64,000 bases of DNA from Terfezia claveryi (Eukaryota; Ascomycota; Pezizomycetes; Pezizales; Pezizaceae): NCBI GenBank assembly GCA_015179025.1, contig WHUX01000059.1, positions 235,775 to 299,774 of the forward strand, read 5' to 3'. The number at the start of each line of letters is the position of its first letter. Within the stretch, counting starts at the first letter, position 1. The translations under genes were made by a program, and so were the position numbers. Below, in pieces: positions 22,635-35,774 of this stretch. Under the pieces are notes generated by a model, which saw only the letters and a program-made list of their open reading frames with translations, did not search any database and was not told the origin of the DNA.

Positions 22635-24641
22635 ATGGATCCATTCACGCCAGGTTATGGGGAGTTCCAGGGATTTGGCGACTTCCAGGGTATACCCAAA
22701 CGGACTCTTCCAGATGATACCATCCAATACTCTATATACATCCTTGCTGGTACACAATCAATCGCGGACCTGCGCTCAAGGTTAGAATCAGTGAAGGATG
22801 CGGCAGAGCAGCTCCTCCAGGAGTGGGGAAAGGACTATATTTGGCAGAGGGAGGGTTTTGCATTGAGCGTCTCTGAATCTGAAGGTAAATGTCCCTTTAG
22901 AAGGTGGAATATCAAAGCTGATTCAAGAACCACCTACAGGTTTACCACATTTATCTGGGCGGACTGAATTTGGGGACTCTATCGAGGATGAGTGGTTCAT
23001 TGTTGCTATACTACGTGAATTGAGCAAGCAGTTCAATGAGCTCTGGATACGGTCATTATGCCTCGCTGCCTAGCTTCAATGCCCTTCTTCGGTCTGGAAC
23101 TGACTCTGGGAGGTTTCAGTGTAGTAGACACCGATGGGGAATTCTTGCTCATTGAGGCTGCAAATGCACTGCCTACGTGGGTTAAGCCTGAGATTATGGA
23201 CTATAGAGTGTGGATAAACTCGGGACAGCTGCTGTTGTTGGTGGAGCGAAATGTCACCACCGCGATCACGCTGAAAGAGGCATTGGATATGATACGATTA
23301 CCGGATAAGAGCAGGATACAGCGAATTCGGCTGGTGGAAGAGGAGGCATTCTATAGGGTGTCAAAATACCCAGCGGCGTCTCGAGATCACCTCCATTACG
23401 CAATTGCAAGGGTTCCTCGGAAGGTTGTTCTTGTGTTGGCTGAACGGCCACAGTACATCTCTGCAGCCGTGGAGCAGTTTTATTTGCGGGACCCTATAAG
23501 CCTGAAGGTACTCGATATTTTAGTCCGTATTTATGCAACTGCTAACTCTTCCGAAGGCATGCAAATCTATGAAGGTTTTCCACCCTAAAGACAGCGTGAG
23601 GGTATCTATAAAATTCACCAAGGTCCTTTATGCACAACTGAGGAGTCAGGAATTTGATCCTCCAGCAGGATCAGGTTTCGAAATCCCACCTACGGTGGAA
23701 GGTGTTACGCCGAGCAAAGAGTTTAGTGAGGCAGATGTTGGAATGAAGGTAGCTTGTGGGTTTGAGATGTTGATGGCTTCGGAAAGCGTCAAGAGTGTTG
23801 GTTTTAATTCCATTCCATGTTTACAATGAAGTCCTAACGTCCTGTACAGCACAAGGAGAAAGTAATTGCAGAGGATATCAGAGGCTTGTTAGGTAGCAAG
23901 GAGCCACCCACTGATGAAGTTATCTCCACATGGCCTATCATGGTAGATTCGGATAACTGGCTGGACATTGATTACACAGAGTTCGAACAGAATCTTCAGG
24001 GCAAGTCCGGAAAGGAAAACAAGTCAGCCAGCAGCAAACAGCCATCTGGATATGGGCATAAAGCAGCTGAGGAGAATTTGAAAAAAATGGTGGAGCGATT
24101 TGAGAAATTTCTGAACGATGACAGTGCCGGTGTTGAGGGTGTTGATATGGATGAGGACATGATAGATGAGGATGACACCGATGACGAAGATGACGAAGAG
24201 GATGGGGAGGAGGACAAAGGCATCAGCTTTGATGAAGCTGAATTTGAGGAAATGATGCGAGAGATGATGGGCCTCCCACCGGATCAAGGGGTGGGAAATG
24301 ATACAAAAAAAGAAGCAGACAATGAGGAAGAGGATATACGGAAGGTGATGAATCAGGTTGAGACGGAGCTGAAAGAATCTGGAGTTATAGAAACCCTAGA
24401 GAAACCTCGCATCAAGGAACTACATGAGGACGAAGAAAGTGAAGAAGTGAGGGATGAAGATGATGACCAGGAGGTGAATATCGACTTTAACCTAGCAAAG
24501 AATCTACTTGAGAGCTTCAAAAGCCAAGGGGGAATGGCTGGGCCTGGTGGGAATCTGCTTGCGAGCATGGGAATTGCATTACCGCGGGATGAAAGTGAAC
24601 GAGATAAAGGGAAAGGAAAGGAACGAGAAAGGTTAAAATAA
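22635..24641 (+). CDS. Ecdysoneless / SGT1 (ECD) family protein
   Basis: ECD proteins are conserved regulators reported to act with the R2TP/PRPF8 spliceosome-assembly machinery and in cell-cycle control. The fission yeast member is called Sgt1; it is unrelated to the HSP90 co-chaperone SGT1. Five exons (22635-22884, 22940-23051, 23120-23507, 23557-23787, 23850-24641) give 590 residues. Visible blocks: DDTIQYSIYILAG, then EDEWFIVAILRELSKQF, then DTDGEFLLIEAANALPTWVK, and RVWINSGQLLLL, the family core. The C-terminal third is very acidic (near 24140-24200) with helices, ending in a basic KGKGKERERLK tail. The last intron uses a GTCAAG donor to stay in frame, so that junction is the least certain. 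Confidence 0.92.
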
Positions 24642-25060
24642 GAGATCATGTGATCCTCGTTGCTGTGGTTTATAATAAGCTCATGAAGCTTGCAACAGGG
24701 GATTCTGTACCATGTTGGAGGGGTAGTGCAACCAGACTACCATGTATCTTAGCCTCATTACATCTCTCACTCAGGATTGAAATTCTCGATATTTCCGATT
24801 GTGGATGGAGGTCACAGTCTTGGCGTCAATGCTGATTAACTATGCCAAGTCTAGGTGGGCTGTATTTTTAAATTATCATGGAACCCCCACCTTGCACGTC
24901 AATAGCCATCATCACCGTCTGTATATCCCCTGTTCAGTTGGCTCAGCATTTATAATCTTCTCCATACGAGAGACTTACGATTTTGTTAGTGTTTTGAAGT
25001 GTTATACGTCCTGAATCTAAAAACCCGCATCAAGAACTGTCCAGAGTAACATTCCCGGAC
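24642..25060. other. Short intergenic region with a solitary transposon-end motif
   Basis: This is the 3' flank of ECD and the promoter of CCT7. It includes a solitary end-like sequence (GAGGGGTAGTGCAACCAGAC then TA, 24718-24739) that closely matches one terminus of the 111-bp element at 51.9 kb. Confidence 0.55.
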
Positions 25061-27018
25061 ATGGCTTTCCAGCAAACACCCACGATCATTGTCCTGAAGG
25101 AAGGTTGGTGAGACTGCGCTGTGCGGAAGTGGGTTTGCAGAAACTGATTGTGGGTTAATTGTAGGGACTGATCAATCCCAGGGACGAGGACAAATCATCT
25201 CGAACATAAACGCCTGCTTAGCTGTACAAAACACTATCAAAACCACCCTTGGTCCATATGGAGGTGATCTCTTATTAGTTGATGCCAATGGCAAGCAGAC
25301 TATAACCAATGACGGGGCTACTGTGATGAAGGCAAGCTTGTCTCTCTTCCATGAGGAGTTGCTCGGCTGACACACAGGTCAACATAGCTGCTAGATATTG
25401 TCCACCCTGCTGCACGTATATTGACGGATATTGCGAGATCACAAGACGCGGAAGTTGGGGATGGAACAACATCTGTGGTTGTTCTTGCTGGAGAGATCTT
25501 GAAGGAGGCGAAGGCATTTGTGGAGGAGGGTGTCAGCTCGCAGATAATTGTTAAGGGACTACGTACGTCAAGCAGGTTGGCGGTGAACAAGATCAAGGAA
25601 ATTGCTGTTAGGATCGATACGGAGGATAAGAGGGATACACTACAAAAGCTTGCGGCTACGGCAATGTCTAGCAAGTTGATTAAGCGGAATTCTGAGTTCT
25701 TTACTAAGAGTGGGTGCACTTCAGGCAATTTCACTAAGAATTACACTAATACTTGTGGTGCACAGTGGTTGTCGATGCTGTCTACTCACTAGACCAGGAC
25801 CAGCTCAACGAAAGGCTTATTGGCGTAAAGAAGGTTCCAGGTGGTGCCTTACAAGACTCTCTTTTCGTCAACGGTGTTGCATTCAAGAAGACATTCTCAT
25901 ACGCCGGATTCGAGCAACAGCCCAAGTCATTCAAGAACCCCAAGATCGTCTGCTTGAACGTCGAGCTGGAGCTCAAGAGTGAGAAGGACAATGCCGAAGT
26001 CCGAGTGGAACAGGTTTCGGAGTACCAAGCCATTGTGGACGCGGAGTGGCAAATAATATTTAACAAGCTTGAGGCCATAACGAAGACCGGCGCGAAAGTT
26101 GTTCTGTCTAAGCTCCCTATAGGAGATCTTGCAACGCAGTTTTTTGCCGACAGGGACATCTTCTGTGCTGGACGAGTAACGAGTGATGATATGGATCGTG
26201 TGGTCCTAACCTGTGGAGGAAGTGTGCAGTCTACTTGCTCGGATATCAAGCCAGAACATTTGGGTACCTGTGAGCACTTTGAGGAGAGGCAAATTGGTGG
26301 TGAGAGGTTCAACTTCTTTGAGGGATGCCCCCAGGCAAAGACTTGCACCTTGATTTTGAGGGGTGGTGCGGAGCAGTTCATTGCAGAGGTGGAGAGATCG
26401 CTGCATGATGCTATCATGATTGTGAAGAAGGCGATCAAGAATGATTTAATCGTGGCTGGAGGTGGTGCTATTGAGGTTAGTCCCCTTCTTCTGCTGCCTG
26501 CCGTTTCTACAACTTTGCTAATGAGACACTCTTCTATTCAGATGGAGCTTTCTAAATACCTCCGCGAGTACTCTCGCACTGTTGCCGGGAAGCAGCAATT
26601 CATTATCGCTGCCTTCGCCCGCGCTTTAGAGATCATCCCACGACAATTGTGTGATAATGCTGGTTTCGATGCAACTGAGATACTCAACAAGTTGAGGATG
26701 CGTCACGACAAGGGCAAGGAGATGTGGGCAGGCGTCGACATTATCAATGAGGGCATTCAAGATAACTTGGAGAAGTTCGTGTGGGAGCCAATTGGGGTGA
26801 AGGTGAATGCGATCCAGGCGGCTACAGAGGCAGCATGCTTGATCTTGTCGGTAGATGAGACCATTAGTAAGAATGTCCGAGTGCATACTCCTCAGTGATA
26901 AAGCTAACACCTGTCTACAGAGAACCAAGAGTCTGCGGCACCACAGTCAGGCCCGAGGATGCCTGCTGGGACAGCTCAGAGGGCACTCAGGTCAAGGGGA
27001 AGGATGCCTAGGCGTTAG
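25061..27018 (+). CDS. CCT7: T-complex protein 1 subunit eta (CCT7), cytosolic chaperonin
   Basis: CCT7 is one of eight subunits of the TRiC/CCT ring that folds actin, tubulin and other cytosolic clients using ATP. The ATG at 25061 ([15 protein letters not shown]) is followed by introns near 25101, 25332, 25710, 26476 and 26869. ATP-binding motifs are intact: [17 protein letters not shown], then TNDGATVMK and [19 protein letters not shown]. The apical domain contains [17 protein letters not shown], and the equatorial return has [18 protein letters not shown] and [20 protein letters not shown]. The C-terminus [17 protein letters not shown] is typical of eta subunits. Full family length (about 560 aa). 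No anomaly seen. Confidence 0.97.
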
Positions 27019-27348
27019 TCAGTTAGGGCAACTGGGTTATGAGAACTTTGATGTGTAGTGGGCAATGTGTGAAGGGCTTGGCCTTGCCAGGTGGTGTATA
27101 ATCCAAGAGAACACTACCTAAAATGAGATACTTACTTTGTAGACTAGCTGCTATTCAATGATGGTAATTGGGGAGCAGTTCAGCCAATTGGGTATTTATT
27201 TTTCTTTTGCAACTGAAAGAACTGAACAGCTGTGAAACCCTATGAATTTAAAAGACTGTTTCCATGACACCGATTCACGCCGAGAAAAAAGCAAGAGTAG
27301 AAATAGATATAGGAAATGAAGCCCTGTTCACGATCTTTACCATCCCTT

Positions 27349-28019
27349 TTACTTTGAAGCTGCTACTCCCTCTCCCACCTCTGCATTCCTCTCTAAAGTC
27401 TCGAGATCACTTAGTTCCTCAGCATCACCCCTCTCAATGTCTAGTCCATGATCCAAATCTGCATCACCGTCTGCGCCCTCTGGATTGTCGTGATCATCTG
27501 TAGCGAGTGCAGCGTAGCGGGTTTTTTTCTCACGTTTACGGGAGAGCATGCGTTTGTGGTACCAACCATTAATGCCGAGTGCGGTGATGGACCCAATAGC
27601 GTTGGCGAGAATGTCCAAGGGGTCGAAGAGGCGAGTGGAGTTGACTAGTGGTTGAAGGATTTCGGAGAGGATTGAGGCTATAAGGGTTATAGACTGCAGT
27701 GGGATGTTAGCGGGGTCAGTGAGTAAGGGGAATTCGAGGGGGGGGTTGAAACATACGACAAAGGTGAAATTGACGGCCCGCCTGCGGGTCGTCTCGAGGA
27801 TCCAGTAGAATGTTAGGGTGAGGAGGAAAAAGGTGAAGAAGTGGAGGACTTTATCGTTAATGGGGGGGGAAATGGAGGAGAAGCCGATGTAGGCGGCGAG
27901 GAGGATCAGCAAGGAGAAAGTGACTATATGCGTCTATTAGCTTAAGGTTTACAGAGGACGGGGAGGAGGGAAGGGCACAGAGACAGGTACGTACTGGCAA
28001 AGGGGACTCTGATGCGCAT
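27349..28019 (-). CDS. VanZ-like integral membrane protein
   Basis: A small fungal membrane protein of the VanZ-like superfamily; the biochemical role is unknown. On the minus strand the start is MRIRVPFA at 28017-28019. The first intron (donor near 27994, acceptor before 27924) separates it from the hydrophobic segment LLILLAAYIGFSS. Further segments are VLHFFTFFLLTLTFYWIL and, after a second intron, ITLIASILSEILQPLVN, then the motif FDPLDILANAIGSITALGI, which is the VanZ-type DxxDxxxN pattern. The tail is charged and cytosolic-looking (HKRMLSRKREKKTRYAALAT, then an acidic stretch). It converges on CCT7 with about 330 bp between stops and diverges from SPT7. Confidence 0.8.
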
Positions 28020-29231
28020 TGTAATCCACTGGCGATTGGGCTGTGGGTTATAGAGTAACACTAGAGTAACTAACAGTGGGAAATTATTGGGTTTATCACC
28101 TTAGCACACCCGCGGGGCGAGGGAGCACTGAAAGCTTGATCTGACGACGTTGCAGCTCTGGGCGCCGGAAACGGACGTGCTGTGTGCTGGGGTTGGGAAT
28201 CACAGAGCGGTAATGAGCCGCTGGGCGCCGGGTAGTCTCGTACCCACCGTCACCGAGGCGGCACATCGAGCAACTGTTTGACGTCCCGTGGACATGGGTC
28301 ATTTGAGACATGCTCCGTTGTGAATGGGCACATCATTCGTATGCCTTCAATCGATTCATGACATGGCATTGTCAATACGAATAGAATGGTTATCGTGCTT
28401 TGTTTTTTCACGCTCCACAGGCCCAAAGAGCTGTATTCCAGGCTCCCTTCAAATGGCAAGGAGCCCGGCCATCCAAATGGGCCGTTTGCACTCCCTCCAG
28501 TCTCGGATGATTCATTGTGCGCAGACAATAGGTATCTGGTCAATAGGCGTCTTGGTCAATAGCTAAGCATCTGGTCAATAGGCATCTGGTCAATAGTAAG
28601 TAGGTATGGTATCTGGTCAATACCTAGGCGGTAAACCTCCCCATACGTATCACCATGAGGACTATGCAGGTCCTCTGTTGCATTGCATCGCTGCATTCCA
28701 CTCACCAGCCACGCCTCCCCCCCTTCGCAAAAGCAGCATGCGGCTCACATGCCCGTCCCAGCCGCCATTCCACGCGTTATCCACGTGATCCCCGCACCGG
28801 AACCGCACACAGCCACGCGCCGCCCTACCGCATTGCCCCGTCGCACCCCCCCCCGCCAATGCAGCCCTGTCGCAGGCAGACACTTCTAACGACACACCTT
28901 CCAAGTAGTGCCTCATAAGAGCCCAACCGCGCAGCTCCATCACGGCCTCCTCCAACCCCCTCCCTACAACTTGTCGATCTCCGATTTCATTTCGCAAAGC
29001 TTCCGGGCACGTCTGCTGTTCACCAGCTCGCCGCGGGCTATGACTCGGGAGAGTTGACCTCCACCCGATCTTCTCCCACCTCCCCCGAAATACGCCCCTA
29101 CCTCATACCCCCCCCTATCTGCGTGAGTGGAAAAATTATTAAATTACGTTACAGGCAAGCTGAAGCACATCACGAGGAGCTTCACCGAGGAGAGCAGAGC
29201 CGGGTTTTCAGAGACGAAGAATTTAAGAATA
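28020..29231. promoter_or_regulatory. Divergent promoter region and SPT7 5' leader
   Basis: This 1.2-kb region lies between the VanZ-like gene (-) and SPT7 (+). It holds a short tandem repeat (28527-28622) and a C-rich leader. A GTGAGTGG donor near 29122 and an acceptor ending ACAG at 29153 suggest a 5' UTR intron. A five-codon upstream ORF (ATG at 29040) precedes it. Confidence 0.45.
28527..28622 (+). repeat. Short tandem repeat with the core ATCTGGTCAATA
   Basis: Five spaced copies of a 12-16 base unit (TAGGYATCTGGTCAA and close variants) lie upstream of SPT7, with spacers of 2-10 bases. Confidence 0.75.
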
Positions 29232-32200
29232 ATGTCTAGCCATGCCGGCCCGTCGCAATGGCAGCGGATGCAGAGTCTTCGCGACAGCAGTAATGATGGC
29301 TTTGGCTTCACACAACACCATTTCCAGCACCAGCATTCCCAACACCACTACAGCAGCTCGTCGTTATCGTCCCGAGCCAGGGCCAATTCCTTTAATGGCG
29401 GCGACGCGGGCGCTCAAAATAATTCAAATTCAACGGCCACCACCGCGGGTCCTGTCGAAGCGGAAAGGTCTCAAGAAGACGAGGCGCAAGAAGCAAAAAT
29501 GCATGCTTTCCGAGAACGATTTCAAAAGAGCGAGAAGCACATCGATCGATTATTCCGATCAAAAAGACCTTGTTGTCGGAGCGGTTTTCATGATGGGGAT
29601 GATGGTGGGGATTTTGGGACGGTGGACCTTGGCGATGACATGGACTCTGATGAGGGTGGGATTGATGCTATACCGGCAAAGCCAGTGCTGCCTGCGCCAA
29701 CACGGCGAATTGTGGAGGATGATTATGATGACGACGATGAAGACGATGAGCCTCCTCCGAAGAAGCAGGCAGTGTCTGCAAAGTCCTCTGGGGGTTTATT
29801 GGATATACCAAAGGCAATTGTGCCACATAACGCCGAAGCAAAGAAGTCCCCAGCAGCGACCCGGGAGAAGCTGGAGGAAAACAGGAAAGCTGCGGAGGAA
29901 GCTGCGAAGCGCGCATTATCAAATATGTTTTTTACATTGGAGAATGATAGGGATGCCATGCTCGAGCAGCAGAAGCTTGAAGAATCCGATCGGCAAGTCA
30001 ACGCAGAGCATAATGGCCCTGGAGGGGAGGGTGCAGGTGGTTTCCAGGGGAAGTTAAGCTCGGTAAACCTTGGAGCTTCAAGTTTAACATTGAAGCATTT
30101 AATCACCAGGATCGATGCCCAGAGGGAGAGGGTCATTTTGTCGGATATGGAGCTCAGGTCTTTGATTTCTGAAGTTAGGAAGAACAGGTCTAAGTGGGCT
30201 AGCGAAGATAAGATAGGCCAGGAGGAGTTGTATGAGGCTGCGGAGAAGGTCACAATAGAGTTGAGGGCTTATACGGAGCATTCTACGGCGTTCCTGAACA
30301 GAGTGAATAAGCGGGAGGTACCGGATTATTTCACTGGTAGGTGGGCACGATGTGAATATATCTCCAGGTTTTTCCCCACAGATGGGAGAGACATGGGTTG
30401 GCTAACTTCTGTGGTATGCAGTGATTAAAACCCCTATGGACCTTGGTACGGTGTTGAAGAAGTTGAAGCAGTTGGCGTACAGAAGCAAGGCCGAGTTTGT
30501 GGCAGATCTGGACTTAATATGGCAGAATTGCTTCACGTATAATGGGGACCCAAATCATTATCTGAGGAAACATGCAAAGGCAATGCAGAAAAAGATGCTG
30601 GAGATGATACCCTTGATACCTGAGATAACGATACGAGATCGAGCGGAGGTTGAGGCAGAGGAGGCTGGTGCGGCAGAAGTTGATGCAGATGCAGAGAGTG
30701 ATGATGGTTAGTTCTTTCTGGTTCACTTGGTAAGTTAAAAATGAACTGACCTAATTTGTACAGAGCCTATAATGTCGACCAGGGGTAGGAAAGGGCCTGG
30801 CACCACTAAGGCTAAAAAAACTCGGGGAACTCCAGCACGATTAGGCACACCTGAGGTCAAGCCACTCACTGTAAACCTCCATCGTGCAGACTCGCAACCC
30901 CCGGGAAACGACATTGGTCAAGCCAACGGAAGTCAAAACGGCTTTGGTACTCCCGGGCCTGCAGGAGGTACTCCTGCCCCAGGCATGACACAAATGGACC
31001 TCGACCACGTAGATAAACTCGACGACGACACCGCTGATGCCGAGTACCAAGCGTGGAAGACCATGACCAAAAGGGGCAGGGCTCAAATAACGGTATGATT
31101 TCCTATTCTGATGCTCGTAACTCATACTTGTCAGAATAATGTGGCTTATTGCGGAACATTTGATATCTCAAAGGGTGAGCGGCACAAGCTTTTCCGTCAT
31201 GACCGACTCGCTCCGGATGAACCTGCGCTGTTGAGGACGAGGGATGGAATGGGGAGGTACTTGCGTAAGGAGGCGAGGCATTTCCACCAGCATGATGAAG
31301 ATAGGATGCCAAGTGACTCGCCGAGGGTGGTAGATAAGCTAGTTGAGGAAGGGGGCTCAGATGAAGCACCCTTAATACCAGATTACTACGAGCCCCTGTC
31401 CACCGTGCCAGAATTGCCCTGGAATGTGGAGTGGAGGCCTGGCGAAGAAGTTGACATTATAGGGAACCAGTTACGATTGGGGAAGAAAGACATCTTCAAA
31501 GCCCCCTCCACCGGTCTGGTGAATAAAATGGACGCCAACATGCGGCAAATGCAAGAAACGCGTAAGATCTGCTCGAAAATCAGTGTCATCAAACAGATGC
31601 AGACTCAGACACAGATTTACGCAAACCAGTTCTCGAAGTATAATCCGGAACAGTTTGTGGAGAAGGATGTGGATGATTATGTGGTTTCTGAGGATGGGCC
31701 GATTTTTGCGGAGACGGTGTGTAGGGCCGCCTTACAGAGGAGCTTGGGGAAGATTTTTTACCATACGGGATTTGAAGAGTTCCAGCCTACCGCGATGGAG
31801 GCGGTCACTGATATTGCAGCGGATTACTTCAAGAAGTTGGCCAAGACAGTGATGCTATATAGGGAGGCACCAGCGGGATTCTCGCACCCGGTATGGATCT
31901 CTCATCATCAACTGAATGGTGGGCACAGGGATATTAGCAGAATTGGATACTGACTTACCAAACCCTGATAATAGGAGACCGTACTACATGCTCTTCATGA
32001 GAGCGGAGTAGATCTGGACGCTGTTGACTCATACATCCGGGATGACGTCTACCGCCTAGGATCCAAGCTTGACGTGATCCACGAGCGTATGCGGGGCCAC
32101 CTTGCAGACCTCCTAGTAAGCCTCCCTCCCTACTCTTGTCTTCCTTGCAAGTAGAAGATGTCTAACGACTACCCCTTCTAGCGTCCCGCTTTCCAAGACA

Positions 32201-32837
32201 CTAACGGTGATGGCTCTGCTCTCTTCAACGATGGCTCGGAACAATTTATCGGCGGTGATTTCGCCGAGGACATTGGTGACGACTTCTTCGGGTTCAAAGA
32301 GCTCGGGCTGGATAAAGAATTCGGTCTCGATACTCTTTCCGTCCCACTACATCTCCTTCAAGTCCGTATTCGTAACCCGGCAGAATCTCAAGCCCATGCT
32401 GCAGCGCATGCAGATGGGTATAAACCCCACCCCCATTCGAGCCACTTACAGCCGAGCTTCTTAAACCCCAAATTGGGATTGTCCAGAACTTCTTTTTGGC
32501 CAAGTTGCATGCGGGTGTGGGGGTTAACGAGCAGGGTGCGCTGATTGAGGATGAGGAGTTGCCGATCAAGCAGAGGGCACCGAAACCGAGGTTGCCGCCT
32601 ACCGGGAAGATTAGTGTGCCGAGGAAGAGGCCGTTGCAGCAGCAGGGGGGGGGCAGTAAGAAGAAGAAGAAGCTGAACCCTGTGGAGGAAAAAAAAGAGG
32701 CGGTAGGGAAGAAGGGGGCTGCGGGAAAGGGGGCGGCAGGGATGGAGAGGGCGATGAGTAAGATGAGTGATGTGGATGGGGGGGAGGCTGGGGGGGAGGG
32801 GGGTATGATTAGCCCGGAGAGTATGGTTGCTCCATAG
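29232..32837 (+). CDS. SPT7: SAGA complex subunit Spt7 (bromodomain plus histone fold)
   Basis: Spt7 scaffolds the SAGA histone acetyltransferase coactivator in the nucleus. Seven exons (29232-30336, 30422-30706, 30764-31092, 31135-31890, 31975-32115, 32182-32371, 32452-32837) close at 1063 residues. The N-terminus is disordered, with an acidic patch ([17 protein letters not shown]). The bromodomain spans about residues 330-440: [18 protein letters not shown] with [20 protein letters not shown], including the acetyl-lysine-binding Asn. The histone-fold region ([20 protein letters not shown], then [15 protein letters not shown]) pairs with Ada1/Taf-like partners. The C-terminal motif [20 protein letters not shown] is a known Spt7 tail signature and fixes the intron 32372-32451 (donor GTAACC). 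The tail is Lys/Gly-rich. The neighbours do not suggest a special role. Confidence 0.94.
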
Positions 32838-35774
32838 AGGGGTGGAAGTAGTGAACAGGCGGAGGGAAGTAGATGCGGAAGGTGGAGGGTAAGAGTTTGG
32901 AAGGATGGATGAGTGGAGTTCGCATTTATTGAGGGATATACTAAGGCCAGGTGGTGGAACTGGAAGTGTAATGGGCTCAGAGGGTATATTCTAACAAGGC
33001 TATTTGTAGAAAGATACACGATACTGGACTGCTGTGGTACAGATATCAGATATCAGATACCAGATGGAGGAAATCGGGGATTAGGATTATGGAGGAGGAG
33101 GAAAAGATCACGGCTTCTTATATTGCCTCTTTTTCTTTGTCATAACCCCTTTCACATCATTTGCCTCTATGCTGTTGGTGATTCCTGTCTATTTTGTTAT
33201 GTTTGTCGCGGCTTCACTTCACTTCTTTTGAAACCTATTTACCTTACTTCCCTTTTTTTCTGTTTCATGCGTCATATTTGGGTCGGGTTTCGTCATGAAT
33301 TTTCTCTTTTCTTTGAGTTTCATTAATTATATAGGTTGTTAAGGGCTCGGTTCGGTTTTTCTTTTGAATATTATTTCATTGCTTAATCTCCTACAATTGC
33401 TCCATCATCCTACCCCCCACCTCCTTCCTATCTACTCCTCAACTTTCATACGTTCTCCATTTGCATGCCGCTGCCGATATATTTTGTCTTTTTTCTTTGA
33501 TTTTTTTTCGTTTGGGAATTCGTATAGGGTTGGCTTTTCTCGCGCAATTATAAGTTTTTTTTTCTTCACCCCATATTTCATATTTCATATCTCATCTTAT
33601 ATTATATTCCTAACTAGCTTCTATCTGTTTTGCTTCATGTCTATTTTTTTGAGAATTTGTGCTTGTGCTTGTGTTTTGCGATTTGTTGCTTTCTACTGTC
33701 TATAAACGCGTTTGCAAATGTGATGTACCTAGCCTTTTTACGTTAGTTTTTGCTTGCTGGGGGTTATTGGCGGTTGTTGAGATGATTTGTATTTAACAGA
33801 TAATGCCGTGGGTGTGAACAATGGAGTGAATAGTTAGGGAGAGATAGTTTATATTTCGCGGTGTCATGAAGTGAGGGTAACGGCAGTCGGGATTTGATTA
33901 TGGTAAGATAACCTGCGGTAGAGTGCTCTTATCTCATCAAGCCAAAGGTCATGGCATATATTTTGTAACCAATTTCATGAAGTTGGCTAGAACTCAAGAA
34001 CGAAATAAGGCTAGAGAGACTGGGCCCTAAGTATGCACCACCCAGCCACTCCTCTGTCTCATACTCGGTACAAGAATTAAAATTCAGGTTGATAATTTTA
34101 AAACTGTGCCAAGCTTGCATGCAACGATAACAATCTATCGCTGTACAGAGTACGGTACCGAGTATATAGGTCTTCATAGTCAGACAAAATATACGTGTGA
34201 GACAGGGCTTTTCATTTTCAAATGAAGCGGGGTCGGTAGGTACTGTATACCTTGGTAATATTTGCTGCAAGTTATGATAGGGCGCAGAAACAACAGCCCC
34301 AAACTACCTAAGCACGAAGTTATGTAGGGGGCAAAAGACCAAAAAAAAGAATTTTGCTGAAAGATCCGACTCATAAAACAGCGCGCAAGCTTCATTAGTT
34401 ACCTAATGAACAAGTGTTTGATATATTACAGCATGAAGCACAAAAGAAAATAGCTTACCTAGGTGCATCTATATTTGTATATACGTGTATAGTGCGTGGA
34501 GCGAAAGTTATGACGCACAAACGTTTTTATGCAGCGATCGGGCCCAAATATGCAGATATGTGAAACAACAATGGATAAGTTACTGTAGGTACGAGCACAA
34601 CAATAGAGATATTTACATTCAATATATACGACATAAAACAAGCAACTCATCAATACTTAGTGTACGATGGCATCTCTCAGCTTTAATGACTGCTGAAATC
34701 TATCGAGGTCAGCTATTCTCTGTCTATCAGCCACTGGAAAGGTGCATAGAAAACTTTTAATACAAATTTCTCATGGATTAGTGCCAGACATACAGGATCT
34801 GGAGAGCAAGGTGGATGGATGAATTGCTGCCATGATGAGAATAATAAGATAGGAAGAGTTATCCTGCAGAACAAAAAAAAAAAAAAATTCGAATTGTTGC
34901 CTCATTCCGTCCCAGTCGACGGCCAATCTCTCTCTTTTTGATACAACTTCATCAATGCCATCTAACAATTCGCCCTTTATCGGAGTCACTCATTTCGCCT
35001 TAGCGTTTACTGGTAGTTATTACCAGTACCACTTGCACTTGCTGCCGACATGTGTTGTTCTCATTATTATACAAACCCAGTTGACCTCGGGCTTAAGCTC
35101 AATGTAAGTCTCACACTAGCTGGCGCTGGTACTGCATATTATGCAGGGGGGGAGTAGATACGCGCAGATTGATACACAAGCCCTCTCGTGCAAGAGTTCG
35201 CTTCCAGGCCTTAGAGATATTTTTCTTATTTTAAATACATACTCATTACTCCTATTCGGTACCGGTAAGGAGACCATGAGGAGCCACCCTGAAACCCGGG
35301 TGGATTCAGGACAAAGCAAGTTAATCTGCCAGGTCCGGCAACTACATACCGCAATATGATAAATCTCAAGAGCCGAGAGGCGAAAGCAAGCAAGACTGCG
35401 CGCAAGAAGTGAACACGAAATGGAAAATACAAAACTCATGCTGTCATTAGCCGGCTAGTACCAGATGACTGACTGAAGCTCGCTCACAACAATCCCAAAA
35501 TGACGTGAGAAATAAACTGAAATCAAGCTCAAGGGCATGTTGGCCGTGAAATATACGTGAATGGTCACCCCCCGCCCACCATCCTTCTGTATAAGAAACT
35601 GAAATTGGAGATGCTGGTTCGTCATAAATATTATATATATCCTACAGTTTGGCCTCAATGCTGTTAATTCAGAACTTCACATACATATTGTAATCTCCCA
35701 ACATGTGCGGGAACTTTCAATTCGACTAGAAACCTTAGAACTCATATTCAACTCCCCTTATATACACAACCAAT
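32838..35774. other. Intergenic, 2.9 kb
   Basis: The 3' flank of SPT7 is T-rich, with long meaningless open frames (33364-33705). A 14-base A run lies at about 34873-34886. A repeat copy beginning CCACCC and containing CCCGGGTGGATTCAG lies at about 35284-35330. No gene or RNA was recognised. Confidence 0.5.
35284..35330 (+). repeat. Dispersed repeat, left copy (CCCGGGTGGATTCA)
   Basis: The sequence CCACCC-TGAAA-CCCGGGTGG-ATTCAGGACA and about 15 following bases match the copy at 36887-36932 with few differences. Each copy contains an internal CCACCC/GGGTGG inverted repeat. Confidence 0.6.

Noticed and set aside
24023..24649. Minus-strand Ser-rich and hydrophobic frames within ECD
   Set aside because: They are shadows of the acidic Glu/Asp codons of the ECD C-terminus.
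33364..33705. 113-codon Phe/Ile/Leu-rich plus-strand frame that looks like a membrane protein
   Set aside because: The T-rich 3' flank of SPT7 gives hydrophobic codons by chance, and no start context or conserved pattern is seen.
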